Origin: JAWVFM01 sp963771655 | GTDB lineage: Bacteria > Actinomycetota > Thermoleophilia > Solirubrobacterales > 70-9 | Direction of reading: 5' to 3' | NCBI GenBank assembly: GCA_963771655.1 | Contig: CAVYUG010000005.1 | Location: forward strand, 1 to 64,000 | Length of the DNA: 64,000 bases | In this document: piece by piece, positions 39,839 through 48,517 of the stretch | Layout: each line of letters opens with the position of its first letter | Numbering within the stretch: position 1 is the first letter of the stretch | Notes under the pieces: model-generated | What the model saw: the letters and a program-made list of their open reading frames with translations, nothing else | Databases searched by the model: none | What the model was told of the DNA's origin: nothing | Translations under genes and position numbers: made by a program

Positions 39839-40192
39839 CTAGCGCTCAGGCCGCGTTCCGGCGCTCCGGCCGCAGTCGCAGTCGCTCCCGGTCAGCCGCT
39901 CGCGCTGCGCGCGGACCGAGTCGACAAGCTCGGTCTGGACGGCCGAGCCATCGGCGAGCTCGGGGTCCAGCGGACTCATGTGGCGGAAGCCGCGACGGCG
40001 CATCTCCTCGACCTCCTCGGCGTGGCGCGTGTAGAGCGCTGCGAGCCGGCCGCGCCAGCGAACCGTCTCCGGGTGGTTCGAGTAGCCGCGCTTGCCCTCG
40101 GTCAGGATCGTCCAGACCGCGTGGAGCTCGCGGTGCTCGCCGAGCAGGTGCTGGTCACAGAGGAAGGCGGGTTCGACGTCCCAGATCCGCAC
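39839..40192 (-). CDS. Pyrimidine-dimer DNA glycosylase (endonuclease V-like) family protein
   Basis: 117 aa. N-terminus MRIWDVEPAFLCDQHLLGEHRELHA contains the QHLLGEHREL motif related to the DQHLMAEYREL of T4 endonuclease V, including the catalytic-type Glu. SNHPETVRWRGRLAALY follows, as in the bacterial PF03013-like proteins. Probably repairs UV-induced cyclobutane dimers. The catalytic role of the N-terminal residue in T4 EndoV (a Thr alpha-amino group) is not conserved here (position 2 is Arg), so activity is less certain than family membership. Confidence 0.6.
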   Translation of the reverse strand: MRIWDVEPAFLCDQHLLGEHRELHAVWTILTEGKRGYSNHPETVRWRGRLAALYTRHAEEVEEMRRRGFRHMSPLDPELADGSAVQTELVDSVRAQRERLTGSDCDCGRSAGTRPER

Positions 40193-40207
40193 CGCTACCG
40201 ACGCCGG

Positions 40208-40921
40208 CTAGCTCGGCTGGCTCGTCGGGCGCAGCAGGATCTCGTTCACGTCGACCCGCTCGGGCTGGTCGAGGGCGAACATCACGGCCCGGGCCACGTC
40301 ATCGTCGTGGAGCGCGTTGTCCGGACCGGGGCGGTTGTCGAAGAACGGCGTGTCCACCATGCCGGGCTCGATCAGCGTCACCCGGATCCGCGTGTTGTCG
40401 TGCATCTGCCGCAGCTCCGCCCGGAGCGCCTCGCCCATCGCCGTGACCGCCCATTTGCTCGCCGAATAAAGCGAGCCGGGGAGCGCGCGGCGCCCCGCCA
40501 CGGAGCTCGTGATCACATAGTGGCCGGTGCCCCGCTCGAGGAGGTGGGGGAGGGTGGCGCGGATGGCATGGGCCACGCCGAGGACGTTGGTGAGGATCAT
40601 CGAGCGCCAATGCTCCGGCGATTCCTCGAGAAAGCCTCGCGTGGCGCCGAAGCCGGCGTTCGCGAACACCGCGTCGATGCGCCCGAACGTCTCGATGGTG
40701 GCCCCGGCGAACGCCTCGACCTGCTCCCACTCGGTCACGTCGCACCGCTCGGCGACGGCCCGCTCGTCCCCGAGCTCGCCGGCGAGCTTCGACAGCGCCT
40801 CCTCGTTGCGCGCCCCCAGGGCGACCCGCCAGCCCGCCTCGGCGGCGCGGCGCGCCGTCTGAGCCCCGATCCCGCTCGAGGCGCCGGTAAGGAGGAGGAC
40901 TCGATCGTCGCTCACGGACAC
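40208..40921 (-). CDS. SDR-family oxidoreductase
   Basis: 237-aa classical short-chain dehydrogenase. Cofactor motif TGASSGIGAQTA at 15-26, NAGFG, catalytic Ser in ITSSVAG, and Tyr/Lys in YSASKWAV. A basic residue after the first strand suggests NADPH. It is close to the YdfG/serine-dehydrogenase-like subgroup. Substrate unknown. Divergent from the small ABM-like gene. Confidence 0.85.
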   Translation of the reverse strand: MSVSDDRVLLLTGASSGIGAQTARRAAEAGWRVALGARNEEALSKLAGELGDERAVAERCDVTEWEQVEAFAGATIETFGRIDAVFANAGFGATRGFLEESPEHWRSMILTNVLGVAHAIRATLPHLLERGTGHYVITSSVAGRRALPGSLYSASKWAVTAMGEALRAELRQMHDNTRIRVTLIEPGMVDTPFFDNRPGPDNALHDDDVARAVMFALDQPERVDVNEILLRPTSQPS

Positions 40922-40969
40922 GATTGTATGGTGGCTCTCGACTGGCCCTTACGACCTGAGGAGGTTGGG

Positions 40970-41272
40970 ATGTACGCACGGATAGCACGCTGGGAAGGGG
41001 ACAAGGAGGCGCTCGACGCGATGGTCGAGGGCATCAGGGAGCGCAGCGCGGCCGAAGACGGTCCGCCGGAGGGCGTTCCGGCGACGGGCTTCAAGTTGTT
41101 TCGGAGCCTCGACGGCAGCGCGGCGCTTGCGGTCGGCTTCTTCGAGACCGAGGACGACCTCAGGCAGGGCGACGCGACGCTCAACTCGATGAGCCCGCCG
41201 GAGGAGGCGGGATCGATCCGCCGGGCCTCAGTCGACCTCACCGAGGTTGCGCTCGAGCTCTCCGCCGACTGA
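40970..41272 (+). CDS. Small dimeric alpha+beta barrel (ABM/EthD-like) protein, 100 aa
   Basis: ATG 40970 follows GAGGAGG (40959-40965). MYARIARWEGDKEALDAM at the start and GFKLFRSLDGSAALAVGFFETEDDL in the middle fit the ferredoxin-like dimeric barrel of antibiotic-biosynthesis-monooxygenase and similar small proteins. No catalytic residue can be named. Shares the promoter gap with the divergent SDR gene. Confidence 0.65.
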   Translation: MYARIARWEGDKEALDAMVEGIRERSAAEDGPPEGVPATGFKLFRSLDGSAALAVGFFETEDDLRQGDATLNSMSPPEEAGSIRRASVDLTEVALELSAD

Positions 41273-41299
41273 CTCGCTCGCGCGCGACGCCCGCTTTCC

Positions 41300-41977
41300 T
41301 CAGCGCGGGAAGTGGGCACCGTGCGGGAACTTCCCGCTCTTCGCCCACGGGATCGCCTTGGCGATGAAGCGCGCATAGGCCGAGGCGCCCGAGAAGGTCA
41401 GGTGCAGTCCGTCACCCGCGAACCAGCTCGAGTGAGAGGAGCTGTACCTCTCCCAGTCGAGGAGGACGACGCGGTGCTTGTGGTGGTGAGCGGCGGTCCG
41501 CATGGCGCCCGCGCCGCCGCCGCTGACGGGGCCGCGGGGCGTGACGAGGCCGAGAACCTTGTTCTTGGGCAGAGCGTTGAGCGCCGAGTGGATGCCCGCG
41601 CTCGTGACCGGGCCGTTTGAGCCGAGCGCGAGCACGACGAGGTGCGGGAGGCGGTGCCGCGCCCGCTTCTCGTTGATGATCCCCACGCCCTGGTACCACT
41701 GCCGGCACTCCATCGCGTTCGCGCGGTACCCGCGGTGGGCGAGGTGCGGAACCGCGAACACCATCACGGAATCCCCGAGCACGATCGGCGCCCGCCCCTT
41801 CGGGTTGACCTTCTTCGTCGGACGTGCCTTCGTCGTGTCGCCGCACGTCGCGGTGGCGACGCCGGCGGTCGCCACCACGAGGGCGACGGCAGCTAGCCCA
41901 AGCGCCACAATTCGCGCGAACGTCCCGCGCTGGGGGTTATACGCGGGGTTGAGGGACGTTCGCGCCGGAGGGTCCAC
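41300..41977 (-). CDS. Exported SGNH-type protein, copy 2 of a tandem pair
   Basis: 225 aa. A signal-anchor or signal peptide lies at about 22-45 (IVALGLAAVALVVATAGVA). SGNH features: IVLGDSVMVFA (block I Ser), LVVLALGSNG (block III), and GDGLHLTFSGASAYA (block V Asp-x2-His). Compared with its upstream neighbour (41978-42622) it shares ALNALPKNKVLGLVTPR, VLLDWERYSS and the final GKFPHGAHFPR pattern, so the pair arose by duplication. GTG start directly follows the neighbour's TGA. Similar SGNH domains act as acetyl transfer or esterase partners of membrane acyltransferases. Confidence 0.75.
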   Translation of the reverse strand: MDPPARTSLNPAYNPQRGTFARIVALGLAAVALVVATAGVATATCGDTTKARPTKKVNPKGRAPIVLGDSVMVFAVPHLAHRGYRANAMECRQWYQGVGIINEKRARHRLPHLVVLALGSNGPVTSAGIHSALNALPKNKVLGLVTPRGPVSGGGAGAMRTAAHHHKHRVVLLDWERYSSSHSSWFAGDGLHLTFSGASAYARFIAKAIPWAKSGKFPHGAHFPR

Positions 41978-42622
41978 TCAGCGCGGGTAGCTGGCGCCGT
42001 TTGGGAACTTGCCGGGCTTCGCGAACTTCGTCGCCTTGCCGAGCAGCCGGGCGAAGCCCGCAGCGCCCGCGAACGTGAGGTGCAGGCCGTCGGGCTGGAA
42101 CCAGCCCGACCGGCCCGAGCTGTAGCGGACCCAGTCGAGCAGCACGATCCGGTGCGGGTGCTTCTTCGCGGCGTCGCGGATATGCGTGGCGTCGGAGCCG
42201 CTGCCGCCGCCGAGCTCCCGCGGCGTGACGAGCGCGAGCACCTTGTTCTTGGGAAGGAGGTGGAGCGCGCCCCTGATGTCGCCGGGGGTGATCTTCCAGT
42301 CGGCCCCGAGCGCGATCGTGATCATGTGGGGGAGCCTCTTGCGCCGCTTGACCTGGCGCATGAGCGCCATGCCCTCGGCCCACTGCCGGCACCCGCGGGC
42401 GTTGACCCGGTAGCCCTCGTCGGCGAGCCTGTGGAGGGCCAGCAGCATCACCGAGTCGCCGATCGCGAGGGGCGCGCGGCCATGCTTCGAGATCCGGTGG
42501 TGAGGCTTCTCCTTCTGAACGCCGCCGCAGCCCGCGCTCGCCGCCTCGGCCGCGAACAGCGGCACGCAAAAGGCGACCGTCGCCAGCGCGATTGCACCGA
42601 AAGTACGATTCCCGCCCCTCAA
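41978..42622 (-). CDS. Exported SGNH-type protein, copy 1 of a tandem pair
   Basis: 214 aa with a Sec signal peptide (IALATVAFCVPLFAAEAASA). SGNH blocks: LAIGDSVMLLAL, ITIALGADW, and PDGLHLTFAGAAGFA. Paralogue of the next gene downstream. Divergent from the MBOAT acyltransferase gene by about 30 bases, which suggests a shared regulatory region and a common pathway. Substrate not known. Confidence 0.75.
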   Translation of the reverse strand: MRGGNRTFGAIALATVAFCVPLFAAEAASAGCGGVQKEKPHHRISKHGRAPLAIGDSVMLLALHRLADEGYRVNARGCRQWAEGMALMRQVKRRKRLPHMITIALGADWKITPGDIRGALHLLPKNKVLALVTPRELGGGSGSDATHIRDAAKKHPHRIVLLDWVRYSSGRSGWFQPDGLHLTFAGAAGFARLLGKATKFAKPGKFPNGASYPR

Positions 42623-42654
42623 AGCGCGATCAAGCTAGCACGGGGACCCAAGCC

Positions 42655-44051
42655 TGCTCTTTCCAACCGTCGAGTTCGCGATCTTCTTTGCGATCGTGCT
42701 CCCGCTGTCGTGGGCGCTCATGTCGCGCCCGGCGTGGTGGAAGCCCTTCGTCGTCGTCGCGAGCTACGTCTTCTACGCGGCCGCCGACCCGCGGTTCTGC
42801 CTCCTGCTCGGCGGCATCACCGCGGTCAACCAGCTCGCCGCCGTGGCCATCCACCGGGCCTCGGACGAGAGGCGGCGCAAGGCGATTCTCGCTGTTGCCG
42901 TGGCGGTCGACCTCGGCTCGCTCGCCGTGTTCAAGTACTACGCGTTCTTCTCGCAGGGCGTCGCCGACGCGCTCAACTCGGTCTCGCTCGGCATGCCGCT
43001 GCCGCTGCTGACGATCGCCCTGCCGATCGGCATCAGCTTCTTCACCTTCCAGGCCATCACCTACGTGGTCGACGTCAAGCGAGGCCTCGTCGCGCCGGCG
43101 AAGACGATCGACACCGCCATCTACCTGAGCTTCTTCCCGCACCTGGTCGCCGGGCCGATCGTCCGCGCCCGGGAGTTCCTGCCGCAGCTCCAGAGCCCCC
43201 GCGACCCCGACCGGGTTGCCGTGTCGTCGGGCCTCGCGCTCATCGCGCTCGGCCTCGTCAAGAAGGTGATGATCGCCGACTTCCTGGCCCGGGCGATCGT
43301 CGACCCGGTGTTCGCCGTCCCGCAGGCCTACGCGGCTCCCGACGTGCTCATGGCCGCCTATGCGTACGCCGCCCAGATCTACTGCGACTTCTCCGGCTAC
43401 ACGGACATGGCGATCGGCCTCGCCCTGCTGATGGGCTTCGTCTTCCCGCAGAACTTCAACGCGCCCTACCGGGCGACCGGGTTTCGTGACTTCTGGCGCC
43501 GCTGGCACATGACGCTGTCGCGCTTCCTGCGCGACTACCTCTACATCCCGCTGGGCGGCAATCGCGGCGGCCGGCTTCGCACCTACCGCAACCTGATGGC
43601 CACGATGATCCTCGGAGGCCTCTGGCACGGCGCCGCCTGGACCTTCGTCCTCTGGGGAGGGTTCCAGGGCACGGGTCTCGTGACCGAGCACGCGCTCGAC
43701 GGGCGGATCGGCCGGCGTACGCCGGCGTGGTTGCGCGGCTTCCTCACGTTCAACCTCATCTGCTTCGGGTGGATCCTCTTCCGCTCGCAGGGGATCGGCG
43801 AGTTCTGGGACTACATGACGAGATTCACCGTCGCGGGCGCGCCGACCCTCTGGACGTTCCCGGTCCTGCTCGCGGTCGGGCTCGTGATCGGCCTCCAGCT
43901 CCTGCCCGAGCGGCCGATGGAGGCGTTCCAGTACCGGATCGAGCGCCTGCGCCCGGCCCTTCTCGCCGCCGCCCTGTGCGTCGCGGTGCTCGTGGCAGGG
44001 GCCACGGTGCCGAGCCAGGGCGTTCCCCCCTTCATCTACTTCCGCTTCTAG
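42655..44051 (+). CDS. MBOAT-family O-acyltransferase (AlgI/DltB-like), 5' frame break or CTG start
   Basis: About 465-aa polytopic membrane acyltransferase. Diagnostic MBOAT blocks: GLVKKVMIADFLARAIVD, the FSGYTDMAIGLALLMGF block, DFWRRWHMTLSRFLRDYLYIP, and catalytic-type His in LGGLWHGAAWTFVLWG. The conserved N-terminus LLFPTVEFAIFF reads partly in frame 1 (CTG CTC TTC from 42655) and then frame 0 (CCA from 42663). One C missing from a CCC run explains it. The first unbroken start is GTG 42696, which lacks half of helix 1. Cell-surface polysaccharide or teichoic-type O-acetylation is the usual role; SGNH partners flank it. Confidence 0.88.
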
Positions 44052-44063
44052 ATTTCCCGCCTG

Positions 44064-45107
44064 ATGCCAGAGGTTCGAGACGACAGCGAGATGAGCCGGT
44101 TCGACCGCTGGGGGCTGCGCCGCTTCACGGCCAGGCAGGCGGTCTGGTCGGTGGCCCTCGTGACGCTGCTCCTGGTCCTCTTCGCCGGCCAGGCGGTCCG
44201 AGAGCAGGGCGAGGAGATGAGCCCGGGGATCGCCCGGGACCTCGTGCTGGCCGTCGGGAAGCCGGCGGGCTGGCTCGCCGATCGACTGCCGCTCGCGGAC
44301 CTCGCATCCTCCGCCACCTCCTGGCTCTCGCCCGACGAGAGCCTCGCCGGCGAAAGCCACGGGTTCGCGGCGAGCCGGCCTGGCGCCGGATCCGGCGCCG
44401 GTGGGGCAAGCGGGGGGGTCCCGCCGGTGACCCCGGGCTACTTCGACCCGGCCGCCTTGGGCCAGAGGGTTCAGCCGCGGCAGTTGCACACGCTGCTCGT
44501 CACCGGGGACTCGCTCTCGACGCCGCTCGACATCCAGCTCGCGCAGCGGCTCACCGGCGCGGGCGTGAACGTGATCCGCGACCCGCACCTCGCGACCGGC
44601 ATCTCGAAATCCGGGTTCGTCGACTGGGGCAGGCTCGCCGCGACGCAGGCGCGCTCCGACAACCCGGACGCCGTGGTGGTCTTCATCGGCGCCAACGAGG
44701 GCTATTCGATGCCCGGTCCCGGGGGCAAGCCGGTTGCCTGCTGCGGGCCCGGGTGGGCGGCGGTCTACGCCGAACGCGTGCGCCAGATGATCCACACGTA
44801 CGTCCAGGGCGGACGGGCCCGCGTCTACTGGTTGACCGTGCCCACCCCGCGCGACTCGGCGCGCCAGCCGATCGAGCGCGCCGTGAACGCCGCGATCAAG
44901 GTCGCGGGCCAGCCCTTCGCGAGCCTGACGCAGGTGATCGACACCGTGCCGATCTTCACCCCGGGCGACCGCTACCGCGACTCGATGCCGATCAACGGAA
45001 CGCCCACGATCGTCCGCGAGTCCGACGGGATCCACCTCAACGAGGCCGGGTCGTCGGTGGCGGCCGACGCGGTCGAGAAGGCGCTCCGCCGCGACTACGA
45101 CTGGTGA
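44064..45107 (+). CDS. Membrane-anchored DUF459-type SGNH protein
   Basis: 347 aa. One transmembrane helix at about 27-45 (AVWSVALVTLLLVLFAG), a Gly/Ala/Ser-rich linker (about 105-125), then an SGNH domain: LLVTGDSLSTPLDIQLAQ (Ser), VVFIGANEGYSMP, and ESDGIHLNEAGSSVAA (Asp-x2-His). The match is to DUF459-type periplasmic SGNH proteins. It follows the MBOAT gene by 12 bases, an arrangement like AlgI with AlgX/AlgJ, where the SGNH protein hands acetyl groups to the polymer. That role is inferred from the pairing. Confidence 0.82.
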   Translation: MPEVRDDSEMSRFDRWGLRRFTARQAVWSVALVTLLLVLFAGQAVREQGEEMSPGIARDLVLAVGKPAGWLADRLPLADLASSATSWLSPDESLAGESHGFAASRPGAGSGAGGASGGVPPVTPGYFDPAALGQRVQPRQLHTLLVTGDSLSTPLDIQLAQRLTGAGVNVIRDPHLATGISKSGFVDWGRLAATQARSDNPDAVVVFIGANEGYSMPGPGGKPVACCGPGWAAVYAERVRQMIHTYVQGGRARVYWLTVPTPRDSARQPIERAVNAAIKVAGQPFASLTQVIDTVPIFTPGDRYRDSMPINGTPTIVRESDGIHLNEAGSSVAADAVEKALRRDYDW

Positions 45108-45110
45108 GCA

Positions 45111-45128
45111 GCCGGGCGATCGCCCGGC
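45111..45128. terminator. Perfect palindromic stem-loop between convergent genes
   Basis: GCCGGGC-GATC-GCCCGGC lies in the 27-base gap between the DUF459-type gene and the convergent small secreted protein gene. The symmetry suits termination from both sides. No T-tract. Confidence 0.5.
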
Positions 45129-45134
45129 GAGCGC

Positions 45135-45524
45135 TCAGATGTTCTGCGTATAGGTGCTCTTGACCAGCTTCGAGCCGTGCTTGCAGGTGACGGTGCCGTC
45201 GTACTGGACGTGCGGCAGCTTGTCGTAGCGCTTCTCCGAGCAGTGGTAATGGCGCACCGCGTGGTTGCAGTGCCCGGCGGGGCCGCCATTCTTATGCCGG
45301 CACTTGTGGAACGCCTTCGTGACCTTCTTGCCGGTGCTGCAACCCGTGTGCTTGACGTGAAGGGAGGTCACGTAGGAGGTGCCCAGGTGGCGGGCCTCGC
45401 TCGCGCTCAGGTGGCAGCTCTTCCCGCCGCCCTTGTGGTGGCTCGTGGTCGCCGAGGCCGTGGAGGCGACGACGGCGAGAGCGAGCGCGGCGGCGAGCGC
45501 TGTCGCGATCAGGCGTTGTGGCAT
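45135..45524 (-). CDS. Small secreted cysteine-rich protein, 129 aa
   Basis: ATG 45524 begins a clear Sec signal peptide (MPQRLIATALAAALALAVV, cut after ASA near residue 25). The mature part has six cysteines (CHLSA, TGCST, HKCRH, HCNH, HCSEK, VTCKH) and many His/Lys, so three disulphides are likely. No family recognised. An upstream in-frame start would place 40 charged residues before the signal and was rejected. Confidence 0.65.
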   Translation of the reverse strand: MPQRLIATALAAALALAVVASTASATTSHHKGGGKSCHLSASEARHLGTSYVTSLHVKHTGCSTGKKVTKAFHKCRHKNGGPAGHCNHAVRHYHCSEKRYDKLPHVQYDGTVTCKHGSKLVKSTYTQNI

Positions 45525-45627
45525 AGGTTCGTGTCTCCCGAAAGGTCGAGGTTCCCTGACGGGGCGGGACTCTAGCGGCGCCGCGCCCAGGCGGCGGATC
45601 CACCCTGCGATAATCGCTCCCCCTCCT

Positions 45628-46068
45628 ATGGACCCCGACCGCAAGCGGAAGATCCGTTTGGTGGTGGCGCTCAGCGCAGCGGTGCTGCTCGCCGCCGGCC
45701 TCGCCTATACGTCGTTCAGCGCCTCGACGGAGGCCAAGGAGCCCTCGCAGCTCCTGACCGCGCAGCCGGGCGACTCGTACGACCTCACCGGCGTCGTCGT
45801 CCCCGGCTCGATCCGCCATCGCGGCTCGCGCCTCGACTTCCGCGTCGAGGACCGCACGGGCGAGCGCCGAGCTTCGATCCCGGTCCGCTACTCGGGCGAG
45901 GTGCCCGATCCGTTCCGCAGCGGCCGCGAGATCATCGTCACGGGGACGCTCGCCTCAGGCGGCGTCCTCGAGGGCCAGCGCGACAGCTTGATCACGAAGT
46001 GCCCGTCGAAGTTCACGACGCAGGCGCAGCAGGACCCCGAGCATGTGGTCATTACGGGTGGGTCGTGA
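45628..46068 (+). CDS. ccmE: Cytochrome c maturation protein CcmE, cysteine type
   Basis: 146-aa heme chaperone with one N-terminal membrane anchor (about 10-30) and an OB-fold periplasmic domain. The classical heme-binding histidine motif (HDENY) is absent. At the equivalent place is ITKCPSKF with Cys125 and Phe129, resembling the CxxxY motif of Cys-type CcmE proteins known from Desulfovibrio and archaea, except that Tyr is Phe. Heme would be held through Cys125 (inference from the family). ccmF follows after 65 bases that contain two hairpins. Confidence 0.85.
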   Translation: MDPDRKRKIRLVVALSAAVLLAAGLAYTSFSASTEAKEPSQLLTAQPGDSYDLTGVVVPGSIRHRGSRLDFRVEDRTGERRASIPVRYSGEVPDPFRSGREIIVTGTLASGGVLEGQRDSLITKCPSKFTTQAQQDPEHVVITGGS

Positions 46069-46113
46069 GGGGCTTTGCCCCGAAAGCGGCGTGTAAGGGC
46101 ACCGAAGGTGCCC
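46069..46113 (+). other. Two perfect hairpins in the ccmE-ccmF gap
   Basis: GGGGC-TTT-GCCCC (46069-46081) starts at the base after the ccmE stop, and GGGCACC-GAA-GGTGCCC (46097-46113) follows 15 bases later. ccmF begins 21 bases beyond. Possible attenuator, processing site or mRNA-stability element that sets the ccmE:ccmF ratio. Confidence 0.6.
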
Positions 46114-46133
46114 GCAAATGGTGGGGCAGCTAG

Positions 46134-48332
46134 GTGGTCGGCCTAGGCGCGGCAGCGCTCATATTGGCCTTCGTCGTCGCCCTCTACGCGATGGGGGCGG
46201 CAGTCGTCGGGGCCGTGGGCGGCGATCGACGTGTCGTGGACTCCTCGCGGCGGTCGGTCTACGGGCTGTGCGCGCTTCTGACGCTCTGCGTGGTCATCAT
46301 CGAGGCCGCCTTCGCGCGCACCGATCTGTCGCTCGCCGTCGTGGCCGACCACTCCTCGGCGACCACGCCCCTCTTCTACCGCTTCACCGCGATGTGGTCG
46401 AGCCAGGAGGGCTCGCTTCTGCTCTGGGCATGGGTCCTGTCGATCGCCTCATCGGCGGTGCTGTTCGCCACCCACCGCCGCCACCGCGAGATCGTCCCAT
46501 GGGCGACGGCCGTGCTGATGGGGCTGGCGTCGTTCTTCACCGGGCTCATGCTCTTCGGGGCGAACCCGTTCGACCGTCTCGATCCGCCGGCGGTCGCCGG
46601 CGTCGGCCTCGAGCCGCTCCTGCGCCACCCGGCGATGGCCGTGCATCCGCCGATGCTCTACACGGGCTACGTGATGTTCTCGATCCCGTTCGCCTTCGCG
46701 ATCGGGGCCCTCATCACCCGCAAGCTCGACGCGAGCTGGATCCGATCCACGCGGCGCTTTGCCCTCATCGCCTGGATCTGCCTGACCGTCGGGATCCTGC
46801 TCGGCTCGCGGTGGTCGTACTCGGAGCTCGGCTGGGGTGGCTACTGGGGATGGGACCCCGTGGAGAACGCCTCGCTGATGCCGTGGCTCGCCGGCACGGC
46901 CTTCCTGCACTCGATCATGGTGCAGGAGAAGCGGGGGATGCTGAAGGTCTGGAACGCCTCGCTCGTCTGCGGGACGTTCGCACTCGCCCTGCTCGGGACC
47001 TTCCTGGTCCGCTCGGGCATTCTCGACTCGATCCACGCCTTCGGCGCGTCAACGGTGGGGTCGCCGCTGCTCGTGCTGATCGCCGTGGTGGTGATCGGCT
47101 CGGCGGCTCTGATCATCTCGCGCCTCGACGACCTGCGCTCCGACAAGCGCCTCGAGTCGCTGGCGTCGCGCGAGGCGATCTTCCTCGTCAACAACTTCCT
47201 TTTGATCGCGCTCTGCGCCGTGATCTTCTGGGGCACGTTCTTCCCACTCATCTCCGAGCTCTTCACCGGGCAGAAGGCCTCGCTCGCCGCACCGTGGTTC
47301 AACCGCTACACGACGCCGCTGGCGATCCTCCTCGTGCTCTTCACCGGCATCGGGCCCCTGTTCGCCTGGCGGCGGATGAGCCTCGGGGCGATCGGACGGG
47401 TGCTGGTGATGCCCGCCGCGGTCGCCGTGGTGGTCGGCCTTCTGCTCGCGGCCTTCACCGACGCTGCGTCGAAGCCGCTCGCGCTCGCGATGTTCTGCCT
47501 GGGCGCCTTCGCGCTGGCGGCGCTCGCGCGGGAGGTCGTCCGCGGCGCCGGCGCCCAGCGGGCCCTGTCGGGCGGGTCGCGGCTGGGCGCTCTGGCCACG
47601 GTGGTCTCGCGCAACCGCCGCCGCTACGGCGGCTACACGGTGCACGCGGGCCTCGCCGTCGCGTTGATTGCGGTGGCCGCCTCCTCGAGCTTCCAGACCA
47701 GCAGCGATCTGCGACTGCGGCCGGGCCAGTCCGCGCAGGTCGGCGACTACCGCGTGCGCTACGTGAACCCCACGTCCGAGGTCAGCCCGGCCGAGGAGCG
47801 CCTGACCTTCGGCGCGGTCCTCGACGTGTCGAAGGACGGCCACCACTACACGACCCTCACCCCGTCGCGCAACTACTACGCGTCCTCGACGGTGCCGCCG
47901 GGCACGGGCCCCGTGCGGAGCTTCTTCACGGGCGAGGCGACGAGCGAGGTGGGACGGAAGACGGAGCCCTCGGGCGACGTCTGGACCGCGATGCAGCCGG
48001 AGCTCGGCTCGTTCAACCCGTTCATCAACGGCGCCGACAAGCGACTCGAGCGGCTTGCCCGGTCGTCGCCGCCGGGGAGCGCCAAGGCCCAGGGGGCGAT
48101 CAGCTACCTGCAGGGGCTAGCTATCCGCTCGCTCGCCGCCCGCTACCTCAAGGACACTCCGCCCGCCGACTTCCGCGTCAACGTCAACCCGCTGGTGATC
48201 TGGATCTGGATCGGCGGGGCGATCGCTGTGGCGGGCGCGCTCGTGGCGGTTTGGCCGGCGCCGGAGGCACGCCGGCGCCGGGTCGCCGACATCCACGCGG
48301 CGCGGTTGGCGCGAGAGCTCGGCGGGGCCTGA
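46134..48332 (+). CDS. ccmF: Heme lyase subunit CcmF
   Basis: 732-aa polytopic membrane protein of the heme-handling family. The WWD motif reads GWGGYWGWDPVENASLMPWL. Conserved heme-coordinating histidines sit in RHPAMAVHPPMLYTG and in TAFLHSIM, with more in the C-terminal half. A large soluble loop near 580-680 precedes the last helix. Full length for CcmF (about 640-740). GTG start. It should attach heme from CcmE to apocytochromes, serving cytochromes linked to the oxidase. ccmA-D, ccmG and ccmH are not seen nearby. Confidence 0.92.
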   Translation: MVGLGAAALILAFVVALYAMGAAVVGAVGGDRRVVDSSRRSVYGLCALLTLCVVIIEAAFARTDLSLAVVADHSSATTPLFYRFTAMWSSQEGSLLLWAWVLSIASSAVLFATHRRHREIVPWATAVLMGLASFFTGLMLFGANPFDRLDPPAVAGVGLEPLLRHPAMAVHPPMLYTGYVMFSIPFAFAIGALITRKLDASWIRSTRRFALIAWICLTVGILLGSRWSYSELGWGGYWGWDPVENASLMPWLAGTAFLHSIMVQEKRGMLKVWNASLVCGTFALALLGTFLVRSGILDSIHAFGASTVGSPLLVLIAVVVIGSAALIISRLDDLRSDKRLESLASREAIFLVNNFLLIALCAVIFWGTFFPLISELFTGQKASLAAPWFNRYTTPLAILLVLFTGIGPLFAWRRMSLGAIGRVLVMPAAVAVVVGLLLAAFTDAASKPLALAMFCLGAFALAALAREVVRGAGAQRALSGGSRLGALATVVSRNRRRYGGYTVHAGLAVALIAVAASSSFQTSSDLRLRPGQSAQVGDYRVRYVNPTSEVSPAEERLTFGAVLDVSKDGHHYTTLTPSRNYYASSTVPPGTGPVRSFFTGEATSEVGRKTEPSGDVWTAMQPELGSFNPFINGADKRLERLARSSPPGSAKAQGAISYLQGLAIRSLAARYLKDTPPADFRVNVNPLVIWIWIGGAIAVAGALVAVWPAPEARRRRVADIHAARLARELGGA

Positions 48333-48393
48333 TAGAGCGTCAGCCGCCCGGTCGACGAATTCAGCGAGGGAGGGTGGGGCGCCGGCGCGCGTC

Positions 48394-48467
48394 GCGAAAT
48401 GCGCGTTTCGCCACAGGTTGTCGAGGCGCAGGGCGACTTCATAGCCGCATAGCGGCGAGAACTCGCC
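48394..48467. other. Gap after ccmF with two short hairpins
   Basis: The 185-base gap between convergent ccmF and the cupin gene (48333-48517) carries GCGAAA-N6-TTTCGC (48394-48411) and GGCGAG-AA-CTCGCC (48454-48467). They are likely 3'-end structures. No gene is supported here; minus-strand reading frames through the gap result from the lost cupin stop. Confidence 0.4.
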
Positions 48468-48517
48468 ATGCGGATGGCGAGGTGCTACCGAAGGCGCGCG
48501 CTCGGCCTTTCCCGGTG

